From an uncultured Clostridia bacterium (GTDB lineage Bacteria; Bacillota; Clostridia; Christensenellales; Aristaeellaceae): a stretch of DNA of 23,617 nt. Below are positions 1-7,014 of this stretch, piece by piece (the stretch's first letter is position 1; each line of letters starts with the position of its first letter). Location: contig CALGYL010000203.1 in the NCBI GenBank assembly GCA_937934775.1, forward strand, positions 1-23,617. The letters run 5' to 3'. The notes beneath the pieces were generated by a model. It worked only from the letters and a program-made list of their open reading frames with translations, ran no database searches and was not told the origin of the DNA. Made by a program: the position numbers and the translations under genes.

Positions 1-47
1 ACGAGATGCCTAAGTGACTGGAGTTCAGACGTGTGCTCTTCCGATCT
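1..47 (+). other. Illumina TruSeq index adapter remnant (artefact)
   Basis: The first 47 bases match the 3' part of the Illumina TruSeq index adapter. Bases 1-7 (ACGAGAT) are the end of the P7 sequence. Bases 8-13 (GCCTAA) are the reverse complement of TTAGGC, the TruSeq index 3 barcode. Bases 14-47 are the read-2 primer site ending in GCTCTTCCGATCT. This is untrimmed library sequence at a contig end, so genomic sequence begins at about base 48. Any reading frame starting inside it, such as one from base 33, is spurious. Confidence 0.97.
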
Positions 48-183
48 GCATTCGAAGGAAACTATGGTATAATTCTTGTTGGAAACGTCAATGTTGATGA
101 AAAAGGTTGGCCATATGTTGATAACAACCGCTTCATCTGGCCGAAACAGCCCGTCAGTCCGGACAGGGAGGATGTGAAAGCCG
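48..183 (+). other. AT-richer stub upstream of the LysR gene
   Basis: This short stretch between the adapter and the LysR start is visibly richer in A and T than the rest of the window. A frame runs through it from the adapter into the LysR gene (to 254), but it overlaps LysR by about 70 bases, has unusual codons and begins in adapter sequence, so I do not call it a gene. It probably holds the LysR promoter: TGGTATAAT at 65-73 is an extended -10 match. The purine-rich AGGGAGGA near 164-171 can act as the ribosome binding site. Confidence 0.4.
65..73 (+). promoter_or_regulatory. Extended -10 element for the LysR gene
   Basis: TGGTATAAT is a perfect TATAAT with the TGn extension. A -35 box at standard spacing would fall at about 45-50, at the adapter junction, so it has been lost or replaced by adapter. 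The inferred start site is near base 80, giving a leader of about 100 bases before the LysR ATG. Confidence 0.4.
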
Positions 184-1071
184 ATGGATATGTTCCAGAT
201 CCGCTATTTTGTTTCCGCCGCGACGATTGGCAACTTTTCCTCAGCGGCCATTGAAAACAACATCTCCCAATCCTCGTTCTCCAAGCAGATTATGGCGCTG
301 GAAGCCGAGCTTGGTGTGGAACTGTTCTCGAGGAAGCGGCGGAACATCACCCTGACGCCCGCGGGCGCCTGCTTTCTCGACCATGCCTATTCCATTCTGA
401 GCGCCTACAACAAAATGCAAACCGACATCGCCAAGTTCGTCGAGGATAAAAACGAGGTCATCAACATCGTGGCCATCCCGGTCATGCCGCAATACCACCT
501 CACCGACGCGATTTCCGAGTACCGGTCGATGCACCCCAAGGTCGGGTTCAATCTGATCGAAACCGAAAGCGAGTTGGTTCTTGCGAACCTGCGCAGGATG
601 GAGAGCGACTTTGCGATCATGCGCACCGACTTTCTGGACCCGGCGGTGTTCAACATCACGCCGCTGGTCGCCGACCACCTGATCGCGCTCGTGTCCGAGA
701 GGCATCCGATGGCCCGGCGCGAGCGCGTATCCCTTGCGGAACTGAAAAACGAGCGGTTTCTATTGCCCACGACACAGTCGGACCTGCACAAAATCTGCGT
801 CAACGCCTGTTCGAAGGCCGGCTTTACGCCGAACATCGTGTACGCCGTCAGCGGAAAGCCGGAGATCACCTTCGGCTTTGTTCGCAAAGGAGACGCGGTC
901 TCGCTGGCGATGGAAAAGGTCATGAACCACTACGATATGCCCGGTTGCAGGATCATTCAGCTCGAGGAGGAGATCACCAGCACAACCGCGCTCGTATGGT
1001 TCAAATCCGCGACGCTCGGCCCAACCTGCCGGGTATTTGAGAATTACCTCTCGGTCAGAATGCGGCCATAA
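184..1071 (+). CDS. LysR-family transcriptional regulator
   Basis: This 295-residue protein has the usual LysR length and layout. The N-terminal winged helix-turn-helix (about residues 2-62) contains the family pattern F..AA..GNFS.AA...NISQSSFSKQI, an L..ELG..LF.R stretch and an LTPAG ending. The rest looks like a periplasmic-binding-protein-type effector domain. The ATG at 184 follows a purine-rich AGGGAGGA at a longish spacing of about 12 bases; ATG 190 is an alternative. LysR proteins usually respond to a pathway metabolite and control adjacent genes. The dehydrogenase gene 124 bases downstream on the same strand is the obvious candidate target. Its effector is unknown. The family call is secure and the target is an inference. 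Confidence 0.93.
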   Translation: MDMFQIRYFVSAATIGNFSSAAIENNISQSSFSKQIMALEAELGVELFSRKRRNITLTPAGACFLDHAYSILSAYNKMQTDIAKFVEDKNEVINIVAIPVMPQYHLTDAISEYRSMHPKVGFNLIETESELVLANLRRMESDFAIMRTDFLDPAVFNITPLVADHLIALVSERHPMARRERVSLAELKNERFLLPTTQSDLHKICVNACSKAGFTPNIVYAVSGKPEITFGFVRKGDAVSLAMEKVMNHYDMPGCRIIQLEEEITSTTALVWFKSATLGPTCRVFENYLSVRMRP

Positions 1072-1072
1072 G

Positions 1073-1116
1073 ATCGAATCCTTTTCGGAATTCCGTTATG
1101 CTGAAATCGAATCCTT
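1073..1116 (+). promoter_or_regulatory. Direct repeat, candidate operator upstream of the dehydrogenase gene
   Basis: ATCGAATCCTT occurs exactly at 1073-1083 and again at 1106-1116, 33 bases apart, about three helical turns. The palindrome CGGAATTCCG (1086-1095) lies between the copies. The block is just upstream of a TTGACA -35 box at 1133, a typical place for an activator. Binding by the neighbouring LysR protein is an inference. Confidence 0.45.
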
Positions 1117-1132
1117 GCAAACGCGACAGCCC

Positions 1133-1162
1133 TTGACAGCCATGTCCCCAGGCGCTTATTTT
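1133..1162 (+). promoter_or_regulatory. Sigma-A-type promoter for the dehydrogenase-RraA genes
   Basis: A consensus TTGACA (1133-1138) is followed after 18 bases by TATTTT (1157-1162), a 4/6 match to the -10 box. The inferred start near 1169 gives a leader of about 27 bases before the ATG at 1196. The weak -10 would suit an activated promoter. Confidence 0.5.
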
Positions 1163-1195
1163 AGTATCCGGGACATTCTGTTGGGGGGTGGTTTT

Positions 1196-2266
1196 ATGAA
1201 GCGCATCCTCTTGTCCGAGGCCCAATCGAGGGACTACCTTTCCCGGCTCTTTCAGCACATGGGCAGTTCCGCCGCGCAGTCGGAGATTGTCGCGGACCAT
1301 CTGACGCTGGCGGAAATGCGCAGCCTGGCTTCGCATGGGCTTTCCAGAATCCCCTTCTATACCCGGAAAATTCGCGCGGGCGGGTACAACCCGCGCCCGA
1401 ATTTCACCGTCATGCGCGAGACGCCTTCGACCGTGCTGATGGACGCCGACAACGCGATCGGCCTCGTCTCCGGCACGTTTGCCATGCAACTGTGCATTGA
1501 AAAGGCGCGCAAGAACGGCTGCGCCAGCGTGTCGGTCACGCATGCCAACCACATCGGCTTTCTCGCCTATTACACGATGATGGCGGCGAAAGAAAACATG
1601 ATCGGGGTCGCGATGTGCAACGCGGGCGCGTGCACCGCGGTCTGGGGCACAAACCAGCGCGTGCTGGGGACCGATCCGGTCAGCGTCGCGCTGCCGGCGC
1701 TACGGCATCCGCCGGTGGTCTTTGACGCGGCGACCAGCGTCGTCGCGCAGGGCAAGGTGGCGGTGGCCGCGATGGAGGACAAGCCCATTCCGGGCAGCTG
1801 GGCGTTCGGGCCGGATGGACGGCAGACGACCGTCGCCTCCGAGGCGCTGGAGGGTACGATGCGGCCGTTTGGCGACTACAAGGGCTCCGGACTCGCGATC
1901 ATGATCAGCCTGATCACCGCCGGGCTTGGCGGCGTGGCGTTCGACATGGAGGCGGAGAACCTGCGGAGGATTCGCGAGGATGCGCTGGGTTCGGATCTTT
2001 CGGATTTCTTCACGGTGATTGACATATCCGCCTTTACCGATGTTTCCGCGTTTCGCGGCCGGGTTGATTCTTTCATTGACCTTGTCAAGGCATTCCGGCC
2101 CGCGCCCGGCTTCGACGAGATCCTAATGCCCGGCGAGGTCGAATGGCGAAAAGCCGAAAAAGCGCGCGCCGAGGGCTTTGAAATCGGAGAAAATCTCTAT
2201 CAGATCCTGCGGGAAACCAACCGCGAGATGGGATTCGAATACGACACCGGCGCATGGGTACAATGA
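1196..2266 (+). CDS. Ldh_2-family NAD(P)-dependent 2-hydroxyacid (malate/lactate-type) dehydrogenase
   Basis: This 356-residue protein matches the malate/L-lactate/ureidoglycolate dehydrogenase family, which interconverts 2-hydroxy and 2-oxo acids with a nicotinamide cofactor and is unrelated to Rossmann-type LDH. Visible family features are E..SL.SHGLSR..FY near residues 39-54, the THANHIGF segment with the likely catalytic His, GTNQ..GTDPVSVALP, the DAATSVVAQGKV cofactor-side motif, and PFGDYKGSGLA. Length is normal for the family (about 330-360). The frame is open from 1037, but the ATG at 1196 has a strong GGGGGG ribosome site and precedes the conserved start, so I chose it. The RraA-like gene begins 23 bases after the stop. 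The substrate could be malate, sulfolactate, an aldonate derivative or another 2-hydroxyacid and cannot be told from sequence. Confidence 0.9.
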   Translation: MKRILLSEAQSRDYLSRLFQHMGSSAAQSEIVADHLTLAEMRSLASHGLSRIPFYTRKIRAGGYNPRPNFTVMRETPSTVLMDADNAIGLVSGTFAMQLCIEKARKNGCASVSVTHANHIGFLAYYTMMAAKENMIGVAMCNAGACTAVWGTNQRVLGTDPVSVALPALRHPPVVFDAATSVVAQGKVAVAAMEDKPIPGSWAFGPDGRQTTVASEALEGTMRPFGDYKGSGLAIMISLITAGLGGVAFDMEAENLRRIREDALGSDLSDFFTVIDISAFTDVSAFRGRVDSFIDLVKAFRPAPGFDEILMPGEVEWRKAEKARAEGFEIGENLYQILRETNREMGFEYDTGAWVQ

Positions 2267-2289
2267 TACGGACGAGAGGACGCGAAGCA

Positions 2290-3006
2290 ATGGAAGCGAA
2301 AGAAATCCTGAATCAGCTGGCCAGGTTTGACACCGCCTCGATCACCAATGTGGTCGCCAGCTACCCCGGGGATAGGAACAGCTGCCTGGGCCTCTACAAT
2401 CCCTGGACGGTCAACTGGTATACAGACCAGCGCATCCGCTGCATGTTCCCCGAACTGGGCCCGCGGGTCGGCTATGCGGTGACGGTCCGCTACGGAATGC
2501 CGGACGCGCGTTTCGGCCGCCTGGACTTTGGGGATGTGCTGCGCGCGATCGACAGGTCGCCCAAGCCCGTCGTCGTCATTATGGAACAGGCGCTGCCCGA
2601 GCACATCAAAAACAAAAACGGCCTCTCCGGCGGCAACATGACCACCGCGATGAAGCGGATGGGCTGCGTCGGCGTGGTGTCCGACGGCCCCTCGCGGGAT
2701 ATGAACGAGATCCGCGACATGGACTTTCAATACCTTCTGACGGGGGTGTGCCCCGGCCACGGCGATTTCCAGATCGACGCCATTAACGTGCCGGTTTCCG
2801 TCTGCGGCATGGATGTGGCACCGGGCGAGATCATCCACATGGACGAGAACGGCGCGTGCAAATTCCCCGCGGACAAGGCCGCGCAGGTTCTCGAATTGGT
2901 AACCAAGCTGTGCGCCGAGGAAGCCGGGCACATGAAGCGGATGCGTGAAGCCGGGAGCGTGGAAGACCTGGCGGACATCTTTCTGCACAAGAAGGACACA
3001 ATGTAG
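2290..3006 (+). CDS. RraA-family protein (HMG/CHA-aldolase-like)
   Basis: This 238-residue protein has the RraA/aldolase fold: a GGNMTTAM segment, the DGPSRDMNEI motif (family G.vRD, with the Arg and Asp that bind pyruvate and metal in the aldolase branch), and PGEIIHMDENGACKFP, equivalent to PGD.I..D..GVV..P. The family includes class II 4-hydroxy-4-methylglutarate and 4-carboxy-4-hydroxy-2-oxoadipate aldolases, which release pyruvate, as well as RNase E inhibitors and proteins once misnamed menaquinone methyltransferases. Pairing with a hydroxyacid dehydrogenase favours an enzyme acting on a 2-oxo acid. The frame opens at 2254, but ATG 2290 sits about 9 bases after GAGAGGA and is preferred. 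A terminator-like hairpin follows the stop. Confidence 0.85.
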   Translation: MEAKEILNQLARFDTASITNVVASYPGDRNSCLGLYNPWTVNWYTDQRIRCMFPELGPRVGYAVTVRYGMPDARFGRLDFGDVLRAIDRSPKPVVVIMEQALPEHIKNKNGLSGGNMTTAMKRMGCVGVVSDGPSRDMNEIRDMDFQYLLTGVCPGHGDFQIDAINVPVSVCGMDVAPGEIIHMDENGACKFPADKAAQVLELVTKLCAEEAGHMKRMREAGSVEDLADIFLHKKDTM

Positions 3007-3013
3007 ACGGCAG

Positions 3014-3068
3014 GCGCCCGCGCCGTGTGGAAAAAACGGCGCAAGCGGACGTCGGGCGCGCGATTTTT
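3014..3068 (+). terminator. Terminator-like nested hairpin after the RraA gene
   Basis: An outer pair GCGCCCG (3014-3020) and CGGGCGC (3053-3059) encloses an inner pair GCGCCGT (3020-3026) and ACGGCGC (3036-3042). TTTTTT follows at 3063-3068. This probably ends the dehydrogenase-RraA transcript. Confidence 0.6.
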
Positions 3069-3349
3069 TCTCAAATTGTCCCTTCAAGGCCTTTGAAGCT
3101 ACGGGCGCGCGGCATCGGCCGTCCGCAGGGCGTATGGATCTTATTAACCACCGGGTTTTCTGGTCGCGGCGGGTTCCCCGTTCTCTGGGGAGATGCGGGG
3201 TGCTTCGCCGCGATGCTTTGTTCCGTACCAATTCCAAACATTGACACGTGCGGCGGGAAGGGGCCTGCGCGCCTTGAAAAGCGTGACAAAATTCATCTGA
3301 GCATGATAAAATTAAGATCGCTCGGGCGGCGCGCGGCTGGAAGGAGAGA

Positions 3350-3412
3350 ATGCGGCGCTTGAGAATGAAAAATTTCCGAGAAAGAATAAATATGCACATA
3401 TTGATATTTTGA
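3350..3412 (+). CDS. Possible 20-residue leader peptide
   Basis: AAGGAGAGA lies directly upstream of an ATG that opens a 20-codon frame, MRRLRMKNFRERINMHILIF, ending at 3412. The frame runs across the -35 box of the promoter at 3401-3429, so only a transcript from an upstream promoter could carry it. It is arginine-rich, matches nothing I know and may be chance. It is reported because of the ribosome site. Confidence 0.2.
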   Translation: MRRLRMKNFRERINMHILIF

Positions 3413-3429
3413 TCATAGTAATTTATAGT
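3401..3429 (+). promoter_or_regulatory. Promoter of the ribose-type ABC operon
   Basis: TTGATA (3401-3406), exactly 17 bases, then TATAGT (3424-3429), in a locally AT-rich stretch. The inferred start is near 3436, leaving about 27 bases before the binding-protein ATG at 3463. The ribosome site GCAGGGGGG is at about 3447-3455. Confidence 0.7.
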
Positions 3430-3462
3430 AGATGCATAAATAAATTGCAGGGGGGTTTATCC

Positions 3463-4428
3463 ATGAGGAAACTGGTTTCCATTCTGCTGGCGCTGTGCCT
3501 GTGCTTTGGCTTTGTCGCCGCCTCGGCGGAAGCCGCGGCCGACCATTCCGATCAGCTCTACATTCAGGTGTCCGCGCTGAGCGGACTCGACTACTTCTAC
3601 GATCACATGATGGGCTGCCAAATGGCTGGCGAGGAACTGGGCGTGCGTACCGAGTACGTGGGCCCCGCGGACTATGACATGAACGCGATGATCGCCGCCT
3701 TCGAGCAGGCCATCGCGAAGAAGCCCAACGGCATCGTGTGCGTCGGCTTTGAAGACACGCTGGGCCCCATCATCGACAAGGCTGTCGACGCGGGCATCCC
3801 GGTGGTCACGGTGGACGGCGACGTGCCCAACTCCAAGCGCATCGCGTTTGTCGGCACCGGCAACTACAACGCGGGCTATCAGGGCGGTCAGTACCTGGCC
3901 AACGCCATCGGCGGCAAGGGCAAGGTTGCCATCATGACCAAGCCCGGCCAGGGCAACCTGGAAGAGCGCATCAACGGCTACAAGGCCGCGCTGGCCGCCT
4001 TCCCGGACATCGAGATCGTGCAGATCGCGGACACCCAGTCCGACTCCGTCGTGGCCGCGCAGGCCGCCGCCACGCTGCTGCAGAAGTATCCGGACCTCGC
4101 GGGCATCGCCTGCGTTGAGGCCGCCGGCGGCGCCGGCGCCGCAACCGCGGTGAAGGAAGCGGGCAAGGTCGGACAGGTCAAGATCATGTCGATGGACCGC
4201 GGCGAAGACGTTCTGGATGCGATTGAAGAAGGCGTCATCACCGCCTCCGTCGCGCAGCAGACCGCGCTCATGCCCTACTACGCCATCCAGATCCTGATGA
4301 ACATCAACAACTCCAAGGTGGCCATCACCACCGACAACAAGGCTGCCGGCGTCGCGGGCGTCCCGGCCTCCATCGACACCGGCGTCATCCTCATCGACGC
4401 CAACAACGCCAAGTACTTCAGGCGGTAA
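3463..4428 (+). CDS. Sugar ABC importer substrate-binding protein, ribose/RbsB type
   Basis: This 321-residue exported protein belongs to the Peripla_BP_4 sugar-binding group. It starts with a signal peptide (Lys/Arg near the N-terminus, hydrophobic core, then ASAEAAAD around residues 20-27). There is no cysteine in a lipobox position, so it is probably cleaved by signal peptidase I and not lipid-anchored. The mature part carries family landmarks: AIAKKPNGIVCVGFED, AGIPVVTVDGDVP, a GGQYLANAIGGKGKVAIM segment after the hinge, and LAGIACVEAAGGAGAATAVKEAG. It would deliver a sugar to the ATPase and permease encoded next. The frame opens at 3409, but the ATG at 3463 has the ribosome site and the signal peptide, so it is the start. 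A hairpin after the stop probably keeps its expression above that of the transporter subunits. Confidence 0.92.
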   Translation: MRKLVSILLALCLCFGFVAASAEAAADHSDQLYIQVSALSGLDYFYDHMMGCQMAGEELGVRTEYVGPADYDMNAMIAAFEQAIAKKPNGIVCVGFEDTLGPIIDKAVDAGIPVVTVDGDVPNSKRIAFVGTGNYNAGYQGGQYLANAIGGKGKVAIMTKPGQGNLEERINGYKAALAAFPDIEIVQIADTQSDSVVAAQAAATLLQKYPDLAGIACVEAAGGAGAATAVKEAGKVGQVKIMSMDRGEDVLDAIEEGVITASVAQQTALMPYYAIQILMNINNSKVAITTDNKAAGVAGVPASIDTGVILIDANNAKYFRR

Positions 4429-4444
4429 TCTTCAGCAGGACAGC

Positions 4445-4480
4445 GACGGACGGAATCCCTAGCGGTTCCGTCCGTCTTTT
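4445..4480 (+). terminator. Intercistronic terminator/attenuator after the binding protein
   Basis: A perfect 11-bp stem, GACGGACGGAA (4445-4455) with TTCCGTCCGTC (4466-4476), has a 10-base loop and is followed by TTTT. The ATPase gene starts only 28 bases later with no clear promoter, so partial termination is the likely role: more binding protein than ATPase and permease. Confidence 0.8.
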
Positions 4481-4507
4481 CAGGACTGTCTACGAGGGGG
4501 AAGCATT

Positions 4508-6013
4508 ATGGGCGAATACGTACTGGAGGGCCGCGGCATTGTGAAGTCGTTCCCGGGCGTCAAGGCGCTGGACGGCGTCAATTTTGCGGTCAAGCCCGGC
4601 GAGGTGCACGCGCTGATTGGCGAGAACGGCGCGGGGAAATCCACGCTCATCAAGGTTCTGGGCGGCATCTATCAGCCGGACGCGGGCGAAATCTACGTAG
4701 AGGGCAAAAAGACGCGTTTCCAGACGGCCAGGGATTCCATTGAAAGCGGCATCGGCATTGTCTTTCAGGAGCTGAGCCTGGTGCAGCAGCTCAGCATTGC
4801 GGAGAATATATTCTTTAACCGCCAGCCGGTGAACAAGCTGGGCCTGGTGGACTTTCGGGAACTCAACCGGAAGGCGAGCGAGATGCTGAAAATGTTCGGC
4901 ATGGAAGGGACGAGCCCCGAAACCAAAGTGCATGACCTGTCCATCGCCAACCAGCAGGTGGTTGAAATCCTCAAAGCCATGAGCGAAAACCCCAAGGTGA
5001 TCGTGCTGGACGAGCCCACTTCATCGCTGACGGATGTGGAGGTCAAGCGGCTGTTCGAAAACGTCCGCATGCTCAAGGCCCGCGGGATCGCCTTTATCTA
5101 CATATCCCACCATCTGAGCGAAATTTTTGAAATCGCCGATACCGTCACCGTGCTTCGCGACGGGCAGTGGGTGGCGAACGCCGACGTCAAGAACGTGAAC
5201 GAGGACTTCCTGATCAGCAACATGGTCGGACGTTCCATTGAAAACATCTACGGCTGCCGCGCGCCGGGGGACCCGGTGGGCGAGGTGATCTTCGAGGCGA
5301 AGGGGCTGACCCGCAAGGGCGTCTTCGAGGATGTATCCTTCAACGTGCGCCGCGGCGAGATCGTGGGGTTCTCGGGCCTGGTGGGTGCGGGCCGCACCGA
5401 GATCGGCCGCGCCATTTTTGGCGCGGACCGGCTGGACGCGGGCGAAATGACGCTCGAAGGCCGCGGGATCACGATCCATTCTCCGGATCAGGCCATCGCC
5501 GAGGGCATCGGCTACATGACGGAGGACCGCAAGTCGCTGGGGCTGTACCTGTCCTTCTCCATCGATCAGAACCTGGCGGCCAACCGCCTTCGCGACTTTG
5601 CGCAAAGCGGCATCATGCAGGACGCGAAGCTCGCCGAGGCGTCGGAGGGCGTGGTGAAGGCCTACAACGTGGCGACGCCGAACATCCGGAAAAAGGTGGA
5701 GGAGCTGTCCGGCGGCAACCAGCAGAAGGTGCTGCTGGCGGCGTGGATGTCGATCAAGCCGAAGCTTCTGATCGTGGACGAGCCGACACGCGGCGTGGAC
5801 GTGGGCGCGAAGTGCGAGATCTACCAGCTATTGCGCAGGATGGCCAAAAAGGGCGACTGCGGCATCGTGATGATCTCCTCGGACCTTCCGGAGGTGCTGG
5901 GCGTGTCCGACCGGGTCGTGGTCATGAAGGAAGGCCGGGTGGTGGGCGTACTGGACGGCGCCGACGCGTGCGAAAAGAACGTCATGAGCCTCGCGGCGGG
6001 ATCGAACGGATAA
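4508..6013 (+). CDS. Sugar ABC importer ATP-binding protein, RbsA/MglA type (two ATPase domains)
   Basis: This 501-residue protein is a tandem ABC ATPase of the ribose/galactose class and energises sugar import. Domain 1 has a complete Walker A (GENGAGKST, residues 38-46), a relaxed signature (LSIANQQ) and Walker B LDEPTSS with Asp168-Glu169. Domain 2 has a degenerate Walker A (GLVGAGRTE), a good signature LSGGNQQ from residue 400, and VDEPTRGVDVG with Asp424. Asymmetric halves like this are normal for the family. The ATG at 4508 follows GAGGGGGAAG. It is followed 13 bases later by the permease gene, with AAAGGAGAG between them. Confidence 0.96.
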   Translation: MGEYVLEGRGIVKSFPGVKALDGVNFAVKPGEVHALIGENGAGKSTLIKVLGGIYQPDAGEIYVEGKKTRFQTARDSIESGIGIVFQELSLVQQLSIAENIFFNRQPVNKLGLVDFRELNRKASEMLKMFGMEGTSPETKVHDLSIANQQVVEILKAMSENPKVIVLDEPTSSLTDVEVKRLFENVRMLKARGIAFIYISHHLSEIFEIADTVTVLRDGQWVANADVKNVNEDFLISNMVGRSIENIYGCRAPGDPVGEVIFEAKGLTRKGVFEDVSFNVRRGEIVGFSGLVGAGRTEIGRAIFGADRLDAGEMTLEGRGITIHSPDQAIAEGIGYMTEDRKSLGLYLSFSIDQNLAANRLRDFAQSGIMQDAKLAEASEGVVKAYNVATPNIRKKVEELSGGNQQKVLLAAWMSIKPKLLIVDEPTRGVDVGAKCEIYQLLRRMAKKGDCGIVMISSDLPEVLGVSDRVVVMKEGRVVGVLDGADACEKNVMSLAAGSNG

Positions 6014-6026
6014 AGGAGAGAAAACC

Positions 6027-6983
6027 ATGCGTGATCTGAAAAGCAGGATTACCGGCGCGCGCGAGCTGGTCATATTGATCGTCGTCGTCGTCATGTTCAT
6101 TACGATGTGCTTCGCGTCCCCCTACTTCTTCTCCAGCTCCAACCTGCTGGCGGTGCTTCTGAGTTTGTCGCTCGAGGCGATCATGGGCGTCGGAATGGTG
6201 AACCTGATGGTCTCCGGCGGCTTTGATATGTCGATCGGTTCGGTGGTGGCGCTGACGGGCGGCGTCGCGGCGGGGCTGATGAAGGCGGGTACGCCGGTTC
6301 TGGTGGCGGTGCTGGCGGGCCTTCTTGTGGGCGGCCTGGTGGGCGTGTTCAACGGGTTTGCGATTTCCAAGCTGGGCATAACGCCCTTCGTCACCACGCT
6401 CGCGACCCAGAGCATGTGCCGGGGCCTTGTATTGGTGTTCATGAACGGCAAGAACGTCGGCAGTCTGCCGAGTTCGTTCACCTGGATCGGCCAGTTCAAG
6501 CTGGGCGATGTGCAACTGCCGGTCATCTACGCGCTGGTGTTCGTGGTTGTGGGGCACTTCCTTTTGAGCAAGTCCCGCTTCTTCCGGCAGAATTACTACA
6601 TTGGCGGCAACTTCAAGGCGGCGAAGCTGTCCGGCATCCACACCGACCGGATGCAGATCGTCAACTACATGATCATGGGCCTGCTTGCGGCGTTCGCGGG
6701 CATCGTGCTGACGGCGCGGCTTGGCTCGGCCTCCACCACCGCCGGAACGGGCGTGGAACTGAAGGTCATCACGGCGGTCATCATCGGCGGCGCGTCGATG
6801 TCGGGCGGCGAGGGCACCGTGATCGGGGCGTTTCTGGGGTGTGTGCTCATGTCGCTGATCGCAAACGCCATGACGCTTTTGGACGTTTCGGTCTACTGGC
6901 AGACGTTTGTGACCGGCTTTACGCTGCTGGTCGCGGTTTTGATTGACCGGTACGGCAAAATCAAGCAGGGAAAAACCGCTTGA
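6027..6983 (+). CDS. Sugar ABC importer permease, RbsC type
   Basis: This 318-residue, very hydrophobic protein matches the single-permease ribose-class importers (BPD_transp_2 family). It should form a homodimeric channel with the preceding ATPase. Family landmarks are GGFDMSIGSVVAL, a NGFAISKLGITPFVTTLAT segment, YYIGGNFKAAKLSGI in the cytoplasmic loop that contacts the ATPase, and VITAVIIGGASMSGGEGT near the end. I count about eight or more membrane segments. Its start has the strong AAAGGAGAG site 13 bases after the ATPase stop, so the three transporter genes form one operon. The UroD-like gene follows after 31 bases. Confidence 0.95.
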   Translation: MRDLKSRITGARELVILIVVVVMFITMCFASPYFFSSSNLLAVLLSLSLEAIMGVGMVNLMVSGGFDMSIGSVVALTGGVAAGLMKAGTPVLVAVLAGLLVGGLVGVFNGFAISKLGITPFVTTLATQSMCRGLVLVFMNGKNVGSLPSSFTWIGQFKLGDVQLPVIYALVFVVVGHFLLSKSRFFRQNYYIGGNFKAAKLSGIHTDRMQIVNYMIMGLLAAFAGIVLTARLGSASTTAGTGVELKVITAVIIGGASMSGGEGTVIGAFLGCVLMSLIANAMTLLDVSVYWQTFVTGFTLLVAVLIDRYGKIKQGKTA

Positions 6984-7014
6984 CCATGGAATTATTACTT
7001 ATGGAGGGATTGCC

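Larger units (their letters stand above)
3007..3462 (+). other. 456-base non-coding gap before the ribose-type ABC operon
   Basis: The gap opens with a terminator-like double hairpin (3014-3068) and ends with a good promoter (3401-3429). Between them composition shifts from GC-rich to AT-rich. A weaker second promoter may lie at 3283-3312 (GTGACA, 18 bases, TAAAAT). A 20-codon reading frame (3350-3412) has a convincing ribosome site but no recognisable product. No tRNA, riboswitch or conserved gene is evident in the rest. Confidence 0.6.

Noticed and set aside
33..254. Plus-strand 73-residue frame across the left edge
   Set aside because: It starts in Illumina adapter, overlaps the LysR coding start by about 70 bases and has atypical codons.
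2290..3006. Demethylmenaquinone methyltransferase
   Set aside because: This is an old misannotation of the RraA fold; no SAM-binding motif is visible.
2200..3399. 399-residue minus-strand frame across the RraA gene and the following gap
   Set aside because: It is antisense to the RraA gene and shows no family features; it extends into a region with a terminator and promoter on the other strand.
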